Counted from the first letter of the stretch, positions 34,387-43,186 are shown. The stretch: 49,503 nt of DNA from JAQVXR01 sp050945755 (GCA_050945755.1 JBMNTN010000011.1:1-49503), one strand, 5' to 3'. The notes: generated by a model not told the origin, from the sequence alone. Numbers and translations are program-made.

Positions 34387-35454
34387 TTAGCTTTCGGGCA
34401 TTTGATTAGTTCTATTCTTCATCCAGCACTTAATTATCGGAGGCATCACCAGTAAAATAAATATCACCCTGAACAAATGATACGCTGATATCAGTGAAAC
34501 ATTGCCCTGTACCATGAGAGCGGTTATCCCCATTTCCGCCATTCCTCCCGGTGCGGTGCTTAAAAAAGAGTCAATCATTGTTAAATGATGAGTATAACTA
34601 AGCAAAATACCAACAGCCAAAGAAAAAATAATCAAGGCAATACTCCCTGCCACAGCATAGGGAAATAGCTTTCTCCAATTTTTCATGCTGGAGAGCTGCA
34701 TACTTGTCCCCATGTAGGTACCAATACATAATTGGGATATCCCAGAAATTAGCGGTGGTACCTTAAACCCGGGAATTCCAGCAACCACTAAAATGGCCGT
34801 TCCTAAAAGAGGACCCAGCAAAAAAGGAGTTGGCATGTGGATTTTTTCGGCAGCCCAAGCGGTAAAAATAACATTGACTAAAAAAATTATCGGTACCCAA
34901 GGGGAAGTAATAGAATAATCGGCAGAAGCAATTGGCGAGAGAACAAGCTGCTGAGTAACATGATCCGCCAAACCATGAACAACTAAATATGGTACAACAA
35001 ATAAAGTAGATAATAACCGCAGAGTCTGCATAAAGGTAACTACCGTAATATCTGCATCAGGAATTTCTTCGCTCAGCACTATCATCTGGGACAGCCCACC
35101 GGGTACACTGCCGATCATACTGCTGGAAATGCTGATACCCGTTGTCTTATGAGTAATATAGCCGGTAAAAATACTAAATAAAATTAATGCCACTGTTACA
35201 AGTGCCATTGCTGTGAATTGACTGGTAATCTGTGCTAAAGTATCCCTAGTAAATGAAACGCCCATCATAAAACCCAAAACAGCTAAACCCGCATTGCGCA
35301 GCTCCCGAGGCCAAAAAACTTCCCTTTTAAAAGCTGTATCCCACACCATCACCGCTGTTAAAGGCCCCAGCATCCAGGGAATAGGTATATTAATCAAATT
35401 AAATAAGGCCCCGCCCAGCAAAGCAACAGCCAAAGTTTCTAACATTTTATACAC
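34387..35454 (-). CDS. AbrB-family (Gneg_AbrB_dup) membrane protein
   Basis: 355 residues, about ten membrane helices in two similar halves. Each half has the pattern PWMLGPL / TPFLLGPLLG and a PGG turn (GSVPGGLSQM; STAPGGMAEMGI), typical of the duplicated AbrB/AmoA-like membrane family. Such proteins are often labelled transcription regulator or ammonia monooxygenase by mistake; transporter function is likely but unproven. GTG start with GGAGG 7 bases upstream. A 43-base near-palindrome lies about 60 bases upstream. Confidence 0.8.
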   Translation of the reverse strand: MYKMLETLAVALLGGALFNLINIPIPWMLGPLTAVMVWDTAFKREVFWPRELRNAGLAVLGFMMGVSFTRDTLAQITSQFTAMALVTVALILFSIFTGYITHKTTGISISSSMIGSVPGGLSQMIVLSEEIPDADITVVTFMQTLRLLSTLFVVPYLVVHGLADHVTQQLVLSPIASADYSITSPWVPIIFLVNVIFTAWAAEKIHMPTPFLLGPLLGTAILVVAGIPGFKVPPLISGISQLCIGTYMGTSMQLSSMKNWRKLFPYAVAGSIALIIFSLAVGILLSYTHHLTMIDSFLSTAPGGMAEMGITALMVQGNVSLISAYHLFRVIFILLVMPPIIKCWMKNRTNQMPES

Positions 35455-35515
35455 CGTTTATCCTCCTAAATGACAAAGCCAATTCGAAGTATTGGACATG
35501 CATCCGTACCCATAT

Positions 35516-35558
35516 AGCATATTTATCTTACTCAATGATTGAATAAGATAAATATGCT
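35516..35558. promoter_or_regulatory. 43-base near-perfect palindrome, possible operator
   Basis: Perfect 15-bp arms (35516-35530 / 35544-35558) around an inner TCAAT/ATTGA pair with a single C-A mismatch. No T-run follows on the minus strand. It lies 62-104 bases before the AbrB-type gene, so an operator or mRNA leader structure is more likely than a terminator. Confidence 0.4.
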
Positions 35559-35696
35559 GACTATTAGATAAATTTTGACATCATGGGCGTTATTCCTTTT
35601 TGTGGATACTAATTTTGCGCCATTATATTTTACATTTTAATAACATCTAACTTATAATTACCCCTTACCCCTTAATCATTTAGTTATTATCAAACA

Positions 35697-35732
35697 AAAA
35701 GACTGCCGTACTCATCTCATCGGCAGTCTTTT
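35697..35732 (-). terminator. Terminator of lut operon
   Basis: Stem AAAGACTGCCG/CGGCAGTCTTT with a 12-base loop and an A-run that gives TTTTTG on the minus strand. It is about 40 bases after the LutB-LutA stop. Confidence 0.85.
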
Positions 35733-35773
35733 CCATGATTTGTTATTTAGAACTACGCGCTTTTATTCAGGCA

Positions 35774-37924
35774 CTAGATCTTTTCAGCCAGAATTTGCAC
35801 TGTATGTTTTGCCTTTATTCGGCTGTTTCTTTTATCCAATCCGCCTCTCAATTGCAAAAGACATCCGGGACAGTCTACTGCAACCAAATCCACTCCTGTT
35901 TCTTCAATATTATCCAGTTTTCTATCCAGAATTGGGGCGGATATCTCCGGAAACTTTACAGCGTAAGAACCGGCCAAGCCGCAGCAACTGTCTGTTTCTT
36001 TCATTTCTATTAAGTCAAATCCAGCTTCCTTGAGAACTTGCCTCGGCTCATTATAGATCTCCATTGTACGTTTTAAATGACAGGATGTATGATATGTTAC
36101 TCTCCCCTTTTCTTTCCTGGGCGCCTTAGTTTGTTTCCCTGTCCGTAATATACTTGCCAACTTGACAAAGTCAATCGCCTTTTGGGCAATTGCCTCTGCC
36201 TTCTCCCGCCATTCCGGTTCGTCAGGAAACATTTCCGTATACTTTTTTGCGAGAAAATCCGTACATGTAGGGCAGGCACTGACAATATATTTTACTTCAG
36301 TGGAAAAAAAGGCTTCTATGTTTTGCCTGGCCAGTTCTTTTCCTGTTTCCAGGTCTCCCGAATAAGCCGCCGGGGCACCGCAGCAGTTTTGCTCCTCAGG
36401 AAACACTGCCTTGAATCCCTTCTTATTTAAAAACTGTACTACAGCCTCGCCAATCTCAGGATAAACAAAATCAATCATACAACCGGCAAAGAAGGCTATT
36501 TCTCCTTTTGGTTTTTTTACTTTTTGTTCTATTTTTTTAAAGCAATCCCGAAATGGCTTCCGGGCAAGAGCCGGAAGACTGCGAAATTCCGCTAAAGGAG
36601 AAAAGAACAAAGGCAAATGCCGGATATATGGAGTACCCTTGGTTAAAGGACCCTGGACCTTTGCAGCTATGCGCAAAGCACTGTGAAATTTTCTCCGATT
36701 TGAGAGAACCTGCTGAAAAATAAATCTTTGGGTAAAAGGCAGATTTCTCTTCTCCGTTAATCGGCGGCGCAGCTCAAATACTAATTTCGGAATATCAATA
36801 CCTCCAGGGCACGTTTCCACACAACGCCGACATTGCATACAAAGACTTTGAGGATCATCTGCATCGCTATAAGAATGAAAAAATGCCGTCAAGATAGAAC
36901 CGATTCCCCCACAATAAATATGACCATAAACATGCCCGCCAACCAATTGGTACACAGGGCAGACATTTAAACAGGCGCCGCAGCGCAGGCACTGGTATGC
37001 TTCCCGAAATACCGGATCTTGCGCCAGATCCAATCGTCCGTTATCCAAAAGAATAATGTGTAGTTCCTTTTTGCCTAGTTCTCTTGTTTCCCGTTGAGAA
37101 GTGGGAACCGCTCCGGTAATCATCGTGATATAACTGGTTATATTCTGGGCTGTAGCACTTCTCGGTAATAGCTGGGCAACAGGCTCTATATCACTAAACC
37201 GGGGTACCAATTTTTCATATCCCACCAGCACAACATGTATCGGCGGCAGGGTAGCGGTAAGACGGCCATTGCCTTCATTCGTAAATATAACCATTGTTCC
37301 TGTTTCGGCGACAGCAATGTTCGCACCGGAAATGCCCATTTCTGCGGCAAGGAATTTGCGGCGCAGTTCTCTACGGGCAACTTTAACCAGCTTTGGGATT
37401 TCAGCCGGTATTTCTTTCCCTAAGTTTTTCGTAAACAATTCGGCTACCTGTTCTTTACTCAGGTGAATGGCGGGCATCACCATATGAGATGGTTTTTGAC
37501 CGGCTTGCTGAATTATCCATTCTCCCAAGTCTGTTTCGACTACTTCAACTCCTCTTTCGATCAAGAACTTGTTTAAGTGGATCTCTTCCGAAGCCATCGA
37601 TTTTGATTTGACAATAGTTTTTACCTCGTGCTTTTGGGCTAATTCCCAAATATACTGTAAGGCCTCTTGGCCTGTTTTAGCCGAAAAAACTACTGCGCCC
37701 CGGGCTTCAGCCTGCGCTTTAAAACGAGCTGCCATCTCATCAATTTGACTTAACGCTTCTCTTTTTACTGCTTTCATCTTTTCTCGAAGGTCAGGAAAAT
37801 CAACGCCCTGGAATATATTTTCCCGGGACTGAGGGTAGGTTTCTCCAAATCGGCCTAATGCGTCACGTAACATTTGATCATCCAACGCCTTTTTTATTTG
37901 GGATTTAAACTCTTTATTTGCCAC
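35774..37924 (-). CDS. LutB-LutA fusion, lactate dehydrogenase large subunit (LdhH-like)
   Basis: 716 residues from the GTG at 37924 (GGGGAGGG upstream). N-terminal LUD domain to about residue 295 (TIVKSKSMASEEIHLN; GTMVIFTNEGNGRL). Two [4Fe-4S] motifs follow: Cys312/315/318/322 and Cys362/365/368/372. Two CCG domains end the protein (QNCCGAPAAYSG; DSCCGLAGSYA). LutB and LutA are separate in Bacillus; this joined form corresponds to LdhH of sulfate reducers. Overlaps lutC by 11 bases. Oxidises lactate to pyruvate with LutC. Confidence 0.88.
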   Translation of the reverse strand: MANKEFKSQIKKALDDQMLRDALGRFGETYPQSRENIFQGVDFPDLREKMKAVKREALSQIDEMAARFKAQAEARGAVVFSAKTGQEALQYIWELAQKHEVKTIVKSKSMASEEIHLNKFLIERGVEVVETDLGEWIIQQAGQKPSHMVMPAIHLSKEQVAELFTKNLGKEIPAEIPKLVKVARRELRRKFLAAEMGISGANIAVAETGTMVIFTNEGNGRLTATLPPIHVVLVGYEKLVPRFSDIEPVAQLLPRSATAQNITSYITMITGAVPTSQRETRELGKKELHIILLDNGRLDLAQDPVFREAYQCLRCGACLNVCPVYQLVGGHVYGHIYCGGIGSILTAFFHSYSDADDPQSLCMQCRRCVETCPGGIDIPKLVFELRRRLTEKRNLPFTQRFIFQQVLSNRRKFHSALRIAAKVQGPLTKGTPYIRHLPLFFSPLAEFRSLPALARKPFRDCFKKIEQKVKKPKGEIAFFAGCMIDFVYPEIGEAVVQFLNKKGFKAVFPEEQNCCGAPAAYSGDLETGKELARQNIEAFFSTEVKYIVSACPTCTDFLAKKYTEMFPDEPEWREKAEAIAQKAIDFVKLASILRTGKQTKAPRKEKGRVTYHTSCHLKRTMEIYNEPRQVLKEAGFDLIEMKETDSCCGLAGSYAVKFPEISAPILDRKLDNIEETGVDLVAVDCPGCLLQLRGGLDKRNSRIKAKHTVQILAEKI

Positions 37925-38483
37925 GCTTCCCACCCTCCCCTCTCTCATTTAAAACTATCACTACCAACCTTTCCGGACCGTGCACCCCAATAGTCAGCAC
38001 CCTTTCAATATCTGCTGTCCGGCTGGGTCCACTGATAAAAGCAATATATCCCGGAGGTAAGCCTTGGAGATAAAAATGATCCAACGCATCTTGCAGACAG
38101 GGCACAATGTTTTCCGCCCGGAGTAAAGCGATATGAACTGCCGGCAGCATGGAAACCAGCCTTTTTCCAAGATCAGTAGCATCCTGTACAAGTGACCCGG
38201 TTTGGGCAATCCCCAAATCCATTTCCGAAATACCTATCTTGAATTCTCGGACAGGTTCTCCTCCGTTGATTTGGTCAATAATTCCACCAGACTTTTCAAC
38301 CAACTCCACGACTCCGCTTTCCTCAATGAGGGGTGACTTTGCTACTCCAACCTCGGGGTTCGGGTATTGGCTGATGATCTGACTAATCAACTCACCTGCT
38401 TCTTTCTTGTCCTCAGCATAAAACACCTCTCCGGACAAATTTAAAACTCTTTCCTTAAACCGGTTCCATTGTTTTCGGTCCAT
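37914..38483 (-). CDS. lutC: LutC/LdhG lactate utilisation protein
   Basis: 189 residues, a single LUD domain: GVAKSPLIEESG, IGISEMDLGIAQTGSLV, PAVHIALLRAENIVP and FISGPSRTADIERVLTIGVHGP. Small partner of the LutB-LutA fusion encoded next, overlapping by 11 bases. ATG start with GGGGGG 5 bases upstream. Confidence 0.92.
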   Translation of the reverse strand: MDRKQWNRFKERVLNLSGEVFYAEDKKEAGELISQIISQYPNPEVGVAKSPLIEESGVVELVEKSGGIIDQINGGEPVREFKIGISEMDLGIAQTGSLVQDATDLGKRLVSMLPAVHIALLRAENIVPCLQDALDHFYLQGLPPGYIAFISGPSRTADIERVLTIGVHGPERLVVIVLNERGEGGKRGK

Positions 38484-38642
38484 ATTAACCCCCCTATTGA
38501 AGTCTTTTCCTCTAACAATCTTGTTTCAAACCCTTAATTTATCTTCTGTTATTCTTCTCTCCCTTGGCAAAATATCCCTTTTTATGTAAAAAAATAACCC
38601 CATAAATGGGATTGTGGAAGAATCTTGATTAATATCCGTGGG

Positions 38643-38831
38643 TTAAACTGCCTCCTCACCTTCTGCCTCGCCCTTGCCGTAACCAACTACCTGTCCCCCC
38701 GGGTAAAGGCGAAAGATCTCCGTCATTACTTTATAATGAAACCCTATATCTTGGTAACTGCAGTTTATTTCTATTTCTTCATTGATGGATACTTCTTCAC
38801 CCGCAGGAATGACGCTGAATCGGATTCTCAT
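38643..38831 (-). CDS. Small hypothetical protein (62 aa)
   Basis: Starts MRIRFSVIPAGEEVSINEE at the ATG 38831 (GGGAGG, spacer 9) and has the segment DIGFHYKVMTEIFRLYPGG. A compact, soluble, beta-rich protein is likely. No family recognised. The ORF on the opposite strand (38625-38972) has no ribosome site. Confidence 0.5.
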   Translation of the reverse strand: MRIRFSVIPAGEEVSINEEIEINCSYQDIGFHYKVMTEIFRLYPGGQVVGYGKGEAEGEEAV

Positions 38832-39001
38832 TTGTATCAACCTCCCATTATAAATTTCCTATTTACGGTAACCCATTACTTCCCGGTTACCGGCAGGTTG
38901 GGCGCAGATGCTATATTTATTAATTCTACCATTATATTCCAATATTTAGTAGCACTTTTTGTAGTCAAATAAATTGAAAAATCAACATTTTTTTGATAAA
39001 A

Positions 39002-39030
39002 AAAGACTCATCAATATTTATGATGAGTCC
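39002..39030 (-). terminator. Terminator of B12-activation gene
   Basis: 9-bp stem GACTCATCA/TGATGAGTC (39005-39013 / 39021-39029) followed by TTTTTTT on the minus strand. Confidence 0.85.
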
Positions 39031-39058
39031 TTCTCCGTTATTCTTAAATCACTATTAA

Positions 39059-39745
39059 CTATTTCATTTTGTACTTTTCATTATAAAGATCCTTATCATA
39101 GGGGGCCCTCCTCCCGGGACAGTCCTTTCTGGGACAGAGTTGGCAGTTTTCGTAGGTACCTTCTTTTGGGAAACGCATTCCGGAAATAGTCTTAATAGGA
39201 AGCATTAAAAAGCTGTCCGTCAATTGGACCCCGATTGATTCTTTGGTATCACCCAACAATGCGAAAAGGTTTTTTTGTTCTTTTATCGGCCAGTCCGCCA
39301 AGGAACCAGGGTTCATTACAGCGGCATGGACTAGTCCGTATTTTTCATCAATTTCTGCAAAAACATAATGACGAGCAGAGCGCATGATCATTTCTTTGAT
39401 GGCATCTGCACAATATTTATCAAAAATATCAGTAATGGATTGAGACCATTCTTCTATTTCTGTGCCGGAGGTAATAACATAAGGAAAAACACGGTAAGCA
39501 TCCTCCAAATTGACACGCAGCACTCGACTTGTAAACTTAGTCCCGTCAATAATTACTGAATTATCATCTTTTGTTTCTACATAAGCAACTTTATAAACGG
39601 CTTTAGGCCTGGCAATAGCTTTGGCCGACTCTACCAATCTCTCCACTCTGGCAGCAGGATCGCTGCCCTCTTTAATATGAAGATTTTTCAACAACAAAGT
39701 TATATCAATATCAAAGGAGATTCTATCTAAAATTACTGTACTCAT
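39059..39745 (-). CDS. B12-dependent methionine synthase activation-domain protein
   Basis: 228 residues, comparable to the C-terminal activation domain of MetH but encoded alone. RVFPYVITSGTEIEEW and NPGSLADWPIKEQKNLFALLG are family blocks. The C-terminus ENCQLCPRKDCPGRRAPYD has cysteines found in the clostridial short form. In anaerobes the short form often accompanies corrinoid methyltransferases and may help return oxidised Co(II) cobalamin to the active state. No corrinoid protein is in this window. Confidence 0.85.
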   Translation of the reverse strand: MSTVILDRISFDIDITLLLKNLHIKEGSDPAARVERLVESAKAIARPKAVYKVAYVETKDDNSVIIDGTKFTSRVLRVNLEDAYRVFPYVITSGTEIEEWSQSITDIFDKYCADAIKEMIMRSARHYVFAEIDEKYGLVHAAVMNPGSLADWPIKEQKNLFALLGDTKESIGVQLTDSFLMLPIKTISGMRFPKEGTYENCQLCPRKDCPGRRAPYDKDLYNEKYKMK

Positions 39746-39882
39746 TTAATGCGCCTCCTTATGTAATAATTTTATATAACATATAGATATTCTAATTATT
39801 ACATAGAGCTACACACTTTACAACCAATTTGTATAAACTTGTCGAAACAATCAAACCTATTAAAAATTTCCCAGCTCAGTAA

Positions 39883-39911
39883 TTACAATTCATCTGGGAA
39901 AATGATAAAAT
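39883..39911 (+). promoter_or_regulatory. Sigma-A promoter of DUF3006-MBL pair
   Basis: -35 TTACAA (39883-39888), 17-base spacer, -10 TAAAAT (39906-39911), about 30 bases before the ATG. Confidence 0.6.
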
Positions 39912-39944
39912 ATATCCAACAAAGGTGCTGGAAGGAGGTAATTT

Positions 39945-40151
39945 ATGTCTTATATTATTGACCGTTTTGAAGGTTCTTGGGCAGTTATTGAGTACGAACG
40001 CAATACATTTTCCATCCCCCGAGAACTACTTCCTCCAACAGTAAAGGAAGGAAGTGTTATCAACATTAATGTTACCCTTGATATAGAATCAACAAAAAAT
40101 CGTCGCTCTGATGCGAAGAAACTAATGGACGAACTATTTGAGGAGGCATAA
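39945..40151 (+). CDS. DUF3006 family protein
   Basis: 68 residues: MSYIIDRFEGSWAVIEYE … IPRELLPPTVKEGSVI is the DUF3006 pattern. Such genes usually sit just before ComEC-like MBL-fold hydrolases, as here. ATG with GGAGG 6 bases upstream. Function unknown. Confidence 0.85.
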   Translation: MSYIIDRFEGSWAVIEYERNTFSIPRELLPPTVKEGSVININVTLDIESTKNRRSDAKKLMDELFEEA

Positions 40152-40152
40152 A

Positions 40153-41085
40153 GTGCAACAACTAAAAAAATTCATTGCAGTATTAGTCTTATTATTAACC
40201 ATAATCGTAGTAATAGGTAATGCCGGATGCTCTTTACTGTCCCCTGCTTTGGAACAGGAAGCACCAAGCAGTGCGGCACCCCCCTCTGGAGAAATTGCCG
40301 GGGAATCTGCCCTGCTTAAAGTACATTTTATTGATGTAGGCCAGGCTGACTCCAGCTTGGTGGAACTCCCCAATGGCCAAATTATGTTAATTGATGCCGG
40401 AAACAATGGAGATGGGGATTTCCTTGTAAACTACCTGAAAGAAACAGGCATAAAACAAATTGACTACTTGGTAGGCACCCACCCCCATGAAGACCATATC
40501 GGCGGCTTAGACACAATTATCTATAATTTTAAAGTTGATAAAGTTATAATGCCCGATAAATCACATACCAGTGAAACTTTTAAGGATGTGCTTACCGCCA
40601 TAAAGTCAAAAAAGATCCCCTTGGTAAAAGCCTCTGGCGGAAAAACACTTATTACCACACCGAACTTGGAGGCAATGATTATTGCTCCGGTAAAAAATGA
40701 CTATGATGAAATCAACGATTATTCGGCGGTGATCAAAATTACTTATCAAGAAACCGGTTTTATCTTCCAGGGTGACGCCGGTATTACAGCGGAAAACAAT
40801 ATTCTCGACCAAGACTTTAATCTAAAAAGTGATGTCATAAAGGTCGGGCATCACGGTAGTTATACCTCTTCTTCATCCGATTATCTGGCAAAAGTGAAGC
40901 CCAGTTATGCCGTCATTAGTGTGGGCAAAGAAAACAGTTACGACCACCCTCATGATAAAGCATTAGCAAGGTTGAAAAAAACAGGAGCAAAAATTTATCG
41001 CACCGATTTGGATGGGACACTGATCTTTACGAGTAATGGAAATACAATAAACGTTACCCGTTCCGATTGGGGGAACCCGGACTAA
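40153..41085 (+). CDS. ComEC-like MBL-fold hydrolase, probable lipoprotein
   Basis: 310 residues. N-terminal signal with lipobox-like NAGC (Cys about 26), so probably exported and lipid-anchored. MBL metal motif GTHPHEDHIGG, DAGNNGDGD and KVGHHGS are all present, resembling the C-terminal domain of ComEC. Related secreted enzymes cut DNA or nucleotides. GTG start at 40153 with GAGGAGG 7 bases upstream, inside the end of DUF3006; the two genes form a unit. Confidence 0.85.
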   Translation: MQQLKKFIAVLVLLLTIIVVIGNAGCSLLSPALEQEAPSSAAPPSGEIAGESALLKVHFIDVGQADSSLVELPNGQIMLIDAGNNGDGDFLVNYLKETGIKQIDYLVGTHPHEDHIGGLDTIIYNFKVDKVIMPDKSHTSETFKDVLTAIKSKKIPLVKASGGKTLITTPNLEAMIIAPVKNDYDEINDYSAVIKITYQETGFIFQGDAGITAENNILDQDFNLKSDVIKVGHHGSYTSSSSDYLAKVKPSYAVISVGKENSYDHPHDKALARLKKTGAKIYRTDLDGTLIFTSNGNTINVTRSDWGNPD

Positions 41086-41090
41086 AAAAT

Positions 41091-41669
41091 TTAATTCAAC
41101 TCATCCAAAGTAAGAGTGAAACTAGGAACAAATTTCTCAATAAAGTAACGAACCTCCGGCTGATTCATTTTCTCGAGGTCCTTTTTGATGGCTTTTTCCG
41201 CCCGAGCAAATTCCTGGTTACCTGTTTTTAATTCCTCAATACATTTTAAATAGGCACATATTTTATCGGCAGCTTTAACCAGTTGCCAATTTTCTTTTTC
41301 TGATTCATTGAGAAAAAGCAGTGGCTCATATTCATCCTGTAATTCCAAAGGCAGCATTTGGTGCAGCCGCTCTTTGGCAATTCCTTCAATATCATGGTAA
41401 GCCTTTTCAATCTCCGGGTTAAAGTATTTAATCGGAGTAGCCAAGTCCCCTGTTATCACTTCTGATACCTCATGAAAAACCGCCAGCGCCATAACTCTTT
41501 CTGGATTAACTTCGCCCGCAAAAAATTTGTTTTTGATTAAGGCTAAGCCGTGCGCAATCATCGCCACCTGCAAGCTATGCTCTTGAATATTCTCGGGACA
41601 GGAATTACGCATCAAGCCCCAGCGCTGAATAAATTTCATCCGGGACAAATAGGCAAAAAAGTGGCTCAT
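41091..41669 (-). CDS. YfbR-like 5'-deoxynucleotidase (HD family)
   Basis: 192 residues, aligned throughout with E. coli YfbR: SHFFAYLSRMKFIQRWGLMRN, QEHSLQVAMIAHGLA, GDLATPIKYFNPEI and KAADKICAYLKCIEEL. YfbR removes phosphate from dNMPs. The catalytic HD pair (family AxxHDxSEVxTGD) is here HE (FHEVSEVITGD), so Asp is replaced by Glu; activity may be altered. Convergent with the MBL gene, only 5 bases apart. Confidence 0.88.
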   Translation of the reverse strand: MSHFFAYLSRMKFIQRWGLMRNSCPENIQEHSLQVAMIAHGLALIKNKFFAGEVNPERVMALAVFHEVSEVITGDLATPIKYFNPEIEKAYHDIEGIAKERLHQMLPLELQDEYEPLLFLNESEKENWQLVKAADKICAYLKCIEELKTGNQEFARAEKAIKKDLEKMNQPEVRYFIEKFVPSFTLTLDELN

Positions 41670-41816
41670 ATAAACCCTCCCTTGTTCTTTATATGCATTA
41701 TTTTATAGGAACTTATGTTTGTGTCAATATGTTATTAACGTGTTTTCCCAGTAATAATATTTCTCCTTTCAGAGAACAACTATTATTGTGGACTGGTAAC
41801 AGAAAGGGGTAAAGTT

Positions 41817-41960
41817 ATGTCAGAAAAGAAAAAATCCCATGAAATGATTACTCCAGGTATGGAAGATATTCTCGATGAGGATGCCGGCCCAGACGAAAAA
41901 AAAGCCGGTAATTACACCCGGGTCACAACCCTGTCTTGGGATGAGGTAGATAATAAATAA
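41817..41960 (+). CDS. Small acidic hypothetical protein (47 aa)
   Basis: Starts MSEKKKSHEMITPGMED and ends YTRVTTLSWDEVDNK. GAAAGGGGT lies 6 bases before the ATG. Highly charged, probably unstructured. No family recognised. Confidence 0.55.
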   Translation: MSEKKKSHEMITPGMEDILDEDAGPDEKKAGNYTRVTTLSWDEVDNK

Positions 41961-41965
41961 GTACA

Positions 41966-41998
41966 AAAAAGCCCTACTCGTAATGGGTAGAGCTTTAT
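41966..41998. terminator. Bidirectional terminator
   Basis: Imperfect stem AAAGCCCTAC/GGTAGAGCTTT between two convergent small genes, with A- and T-rich flanks. Confidence 0.65.
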
Positions 41999-42009
41999 CT
42001 TTAAAATAA

Positions 42010-42267
42010 TTATTCCTTTCTTTCTACAGCAATGGTGCATTCAGTAATTAAAGCCGCTGCCGCGCCAACTGCCGCCAGCACCGGGGCAAGTACAGCGCCC
42101 ACTACGCCCACAGTCAGAGGAATATATAAAATAACATTATCCTGCTTGTCTTTAATAATAATTTTTCTGATGTTTCCTTCATTAATTAGTTCTTTTACCT
42201 TGCTTAACAGATCTTCTCCCCTGACTTTAAATTCTTCTTGCTTTCTCTCGTCCGGTATCTGATCCAT
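42010..42267 (-). CDS. DUF4342 domain protein
   Basis: 85 residues from ATG 42267 (AAAGGAGG, spacer 7). KVRGEDLLSKVKELINEGN, IRKIIIKDKQ and the glycine/alanine-rich membrane segment PLTVGVVGAVLAPVLAAVG are the DUF4342 pattern. Probably a soluble ubiquitin-like or ThiF-associated fold with a membrane anchor. Function unknown. The upstream frame to 42318 has no ribosome site. Confidence 0.8.
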   Translation of the reverse strand: MDQIPDERKQEEFKVRGEDLLSKVKELINEGNIRKIIIKDKQDNVILYIPLTVGVVGAVLAPVLAAVGAAAALITECTIAVERKE

Positions 42268-42413
42268 TGTATTTCCTCCTTTGACCCCTATACCTAAAAT
42301 TGTAAAACCGAGGCTCATTATAGTTTTTTAAATATAATCCATTTTTAACATAATTGCAACTTTTTCCTAGTCAAAAAATTATCTTATAGAAAACTAAAGG
42401 AGGAACATTTTTA

Positions 42414-42788
42414 TCAATCAATGGATCGAAGCAAAAAGAGGAGAATGAGCAGGCTGAGCAAACCTCTGCTCTGGTTTCCTCGCGGGTTATTGCCGGGGTT
42501 ACTGGGCAAATCAGAATCCATTATTCCCCTGACCATTTTTACTCTTTCTCTCATCTGTCGGGAGCACAATTCATTATTTTGGGCAAGCAAACTAAGATTT
42601 CTAATACAGTTCTGCCTTTCCCGTTCCATGGCTCCTGCCCGCAGTTCATTAATCATACACAGAATTTCTCGGTCAGACCTATTAACAAAATCACCCATTG
42701 CCCTTTTAAACTGAGCCAATTCACGTTCATCTGACATTAAACAGTTTAAAATAAACCCAAAGTCATCACTATTCCTTGTCCTTTTCAA
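42414..42788 (-). CDS. Hypothetical protein with C-terminal hydrophobic tail
   Basis: 124 residues. Helical, Arg/Glu-rich body (ELAQFKRAMGDFVNRSDREI) and a tail LLSLLILLFLLRSI that could insert in a membrane. TTG start with a modest ribosome site (GAAGGG, 11 bases). No family recognised. Lies upstream of the DUF4342 gene on the same strand. Confidence 0.5.
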   Translation of the reverse strand: MKRTRNSDDFGFILNCLMSDERELAQFKRAMGDFVNRSDREILCMINELRAGAMERERQNCIRNLSLLAQNNELCSRQMRERVKMVRGIMDSDLPSNPGNNPRGNQSRGLLSLLILLFLLRSID

Positions 42789-42976
42789 AGCTATTTCATC
42801 CCTTCAGTTTGTCCTTTTACAATTATCATATGTACCTTGTATACCCCTTGTTACTTTTAGATTTTAGCAAGGGAGATATTTCCAAGTTCTTGGACAAAAA
42901 AACTGACTAAAATAAGCTAATCATTAATTTTTCTTTTGATAATTGTAAAAACTTTAATACAAGGGAGGTGATTAAA

Positions 42977-43138
42977 ATTAGCATAGAAAATAAACCTAAA
43001 TTCAGTCTTCGCAGCAAGCAAAGCAACGTTCAACCACCTGAAGTTTTAATTAAAGGTAAATTACCCCAATCACTGGAGCTTAAACAAGACCCCACAATCA
43101 AACCGCAACCGGATCAGGGTATGGAGTTAAAACTCTAA
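42977..43138 (+). CDS. Small hypothetical protein, apparent ATT start
   Basis: 53 residues, Lys/Gln/Pro-rich, ending MELKL. A strong AGGGAGGTGAT ribosome site precedes the frame. ATT at 42977 is 8 bases from GGAGG. The in-frame GTG at 42968 overlaps the ribosome site. No ATG or TTG near the front of the frame exists. Either initiation is at AUU, or the GTG is used with a partial site, or this is not a gene. A terminator follows at once. Confidence 0.4.
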   Translation: MSIENKPKFSLRSKQSNVQPPEVLIKGKLPQSLELKQDPTIKPQPDQGMELKL

Positions 43139-43151
43139 TTCCTTATAAAAA

Positions 43152-43186
43152 GGCGGCACGACTTGTCCGGTCTGCCGCCGATTTTT
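43152..43186 (+). terminator. Terminator after small ORF
   Basis: 7-bp stem GGCGGCA/TGCCGCC (43152-43158 / 43173-43179) followed by TTTTT. Its presence supports transcription of the small ORF at 42977. Confidence 0.85.
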
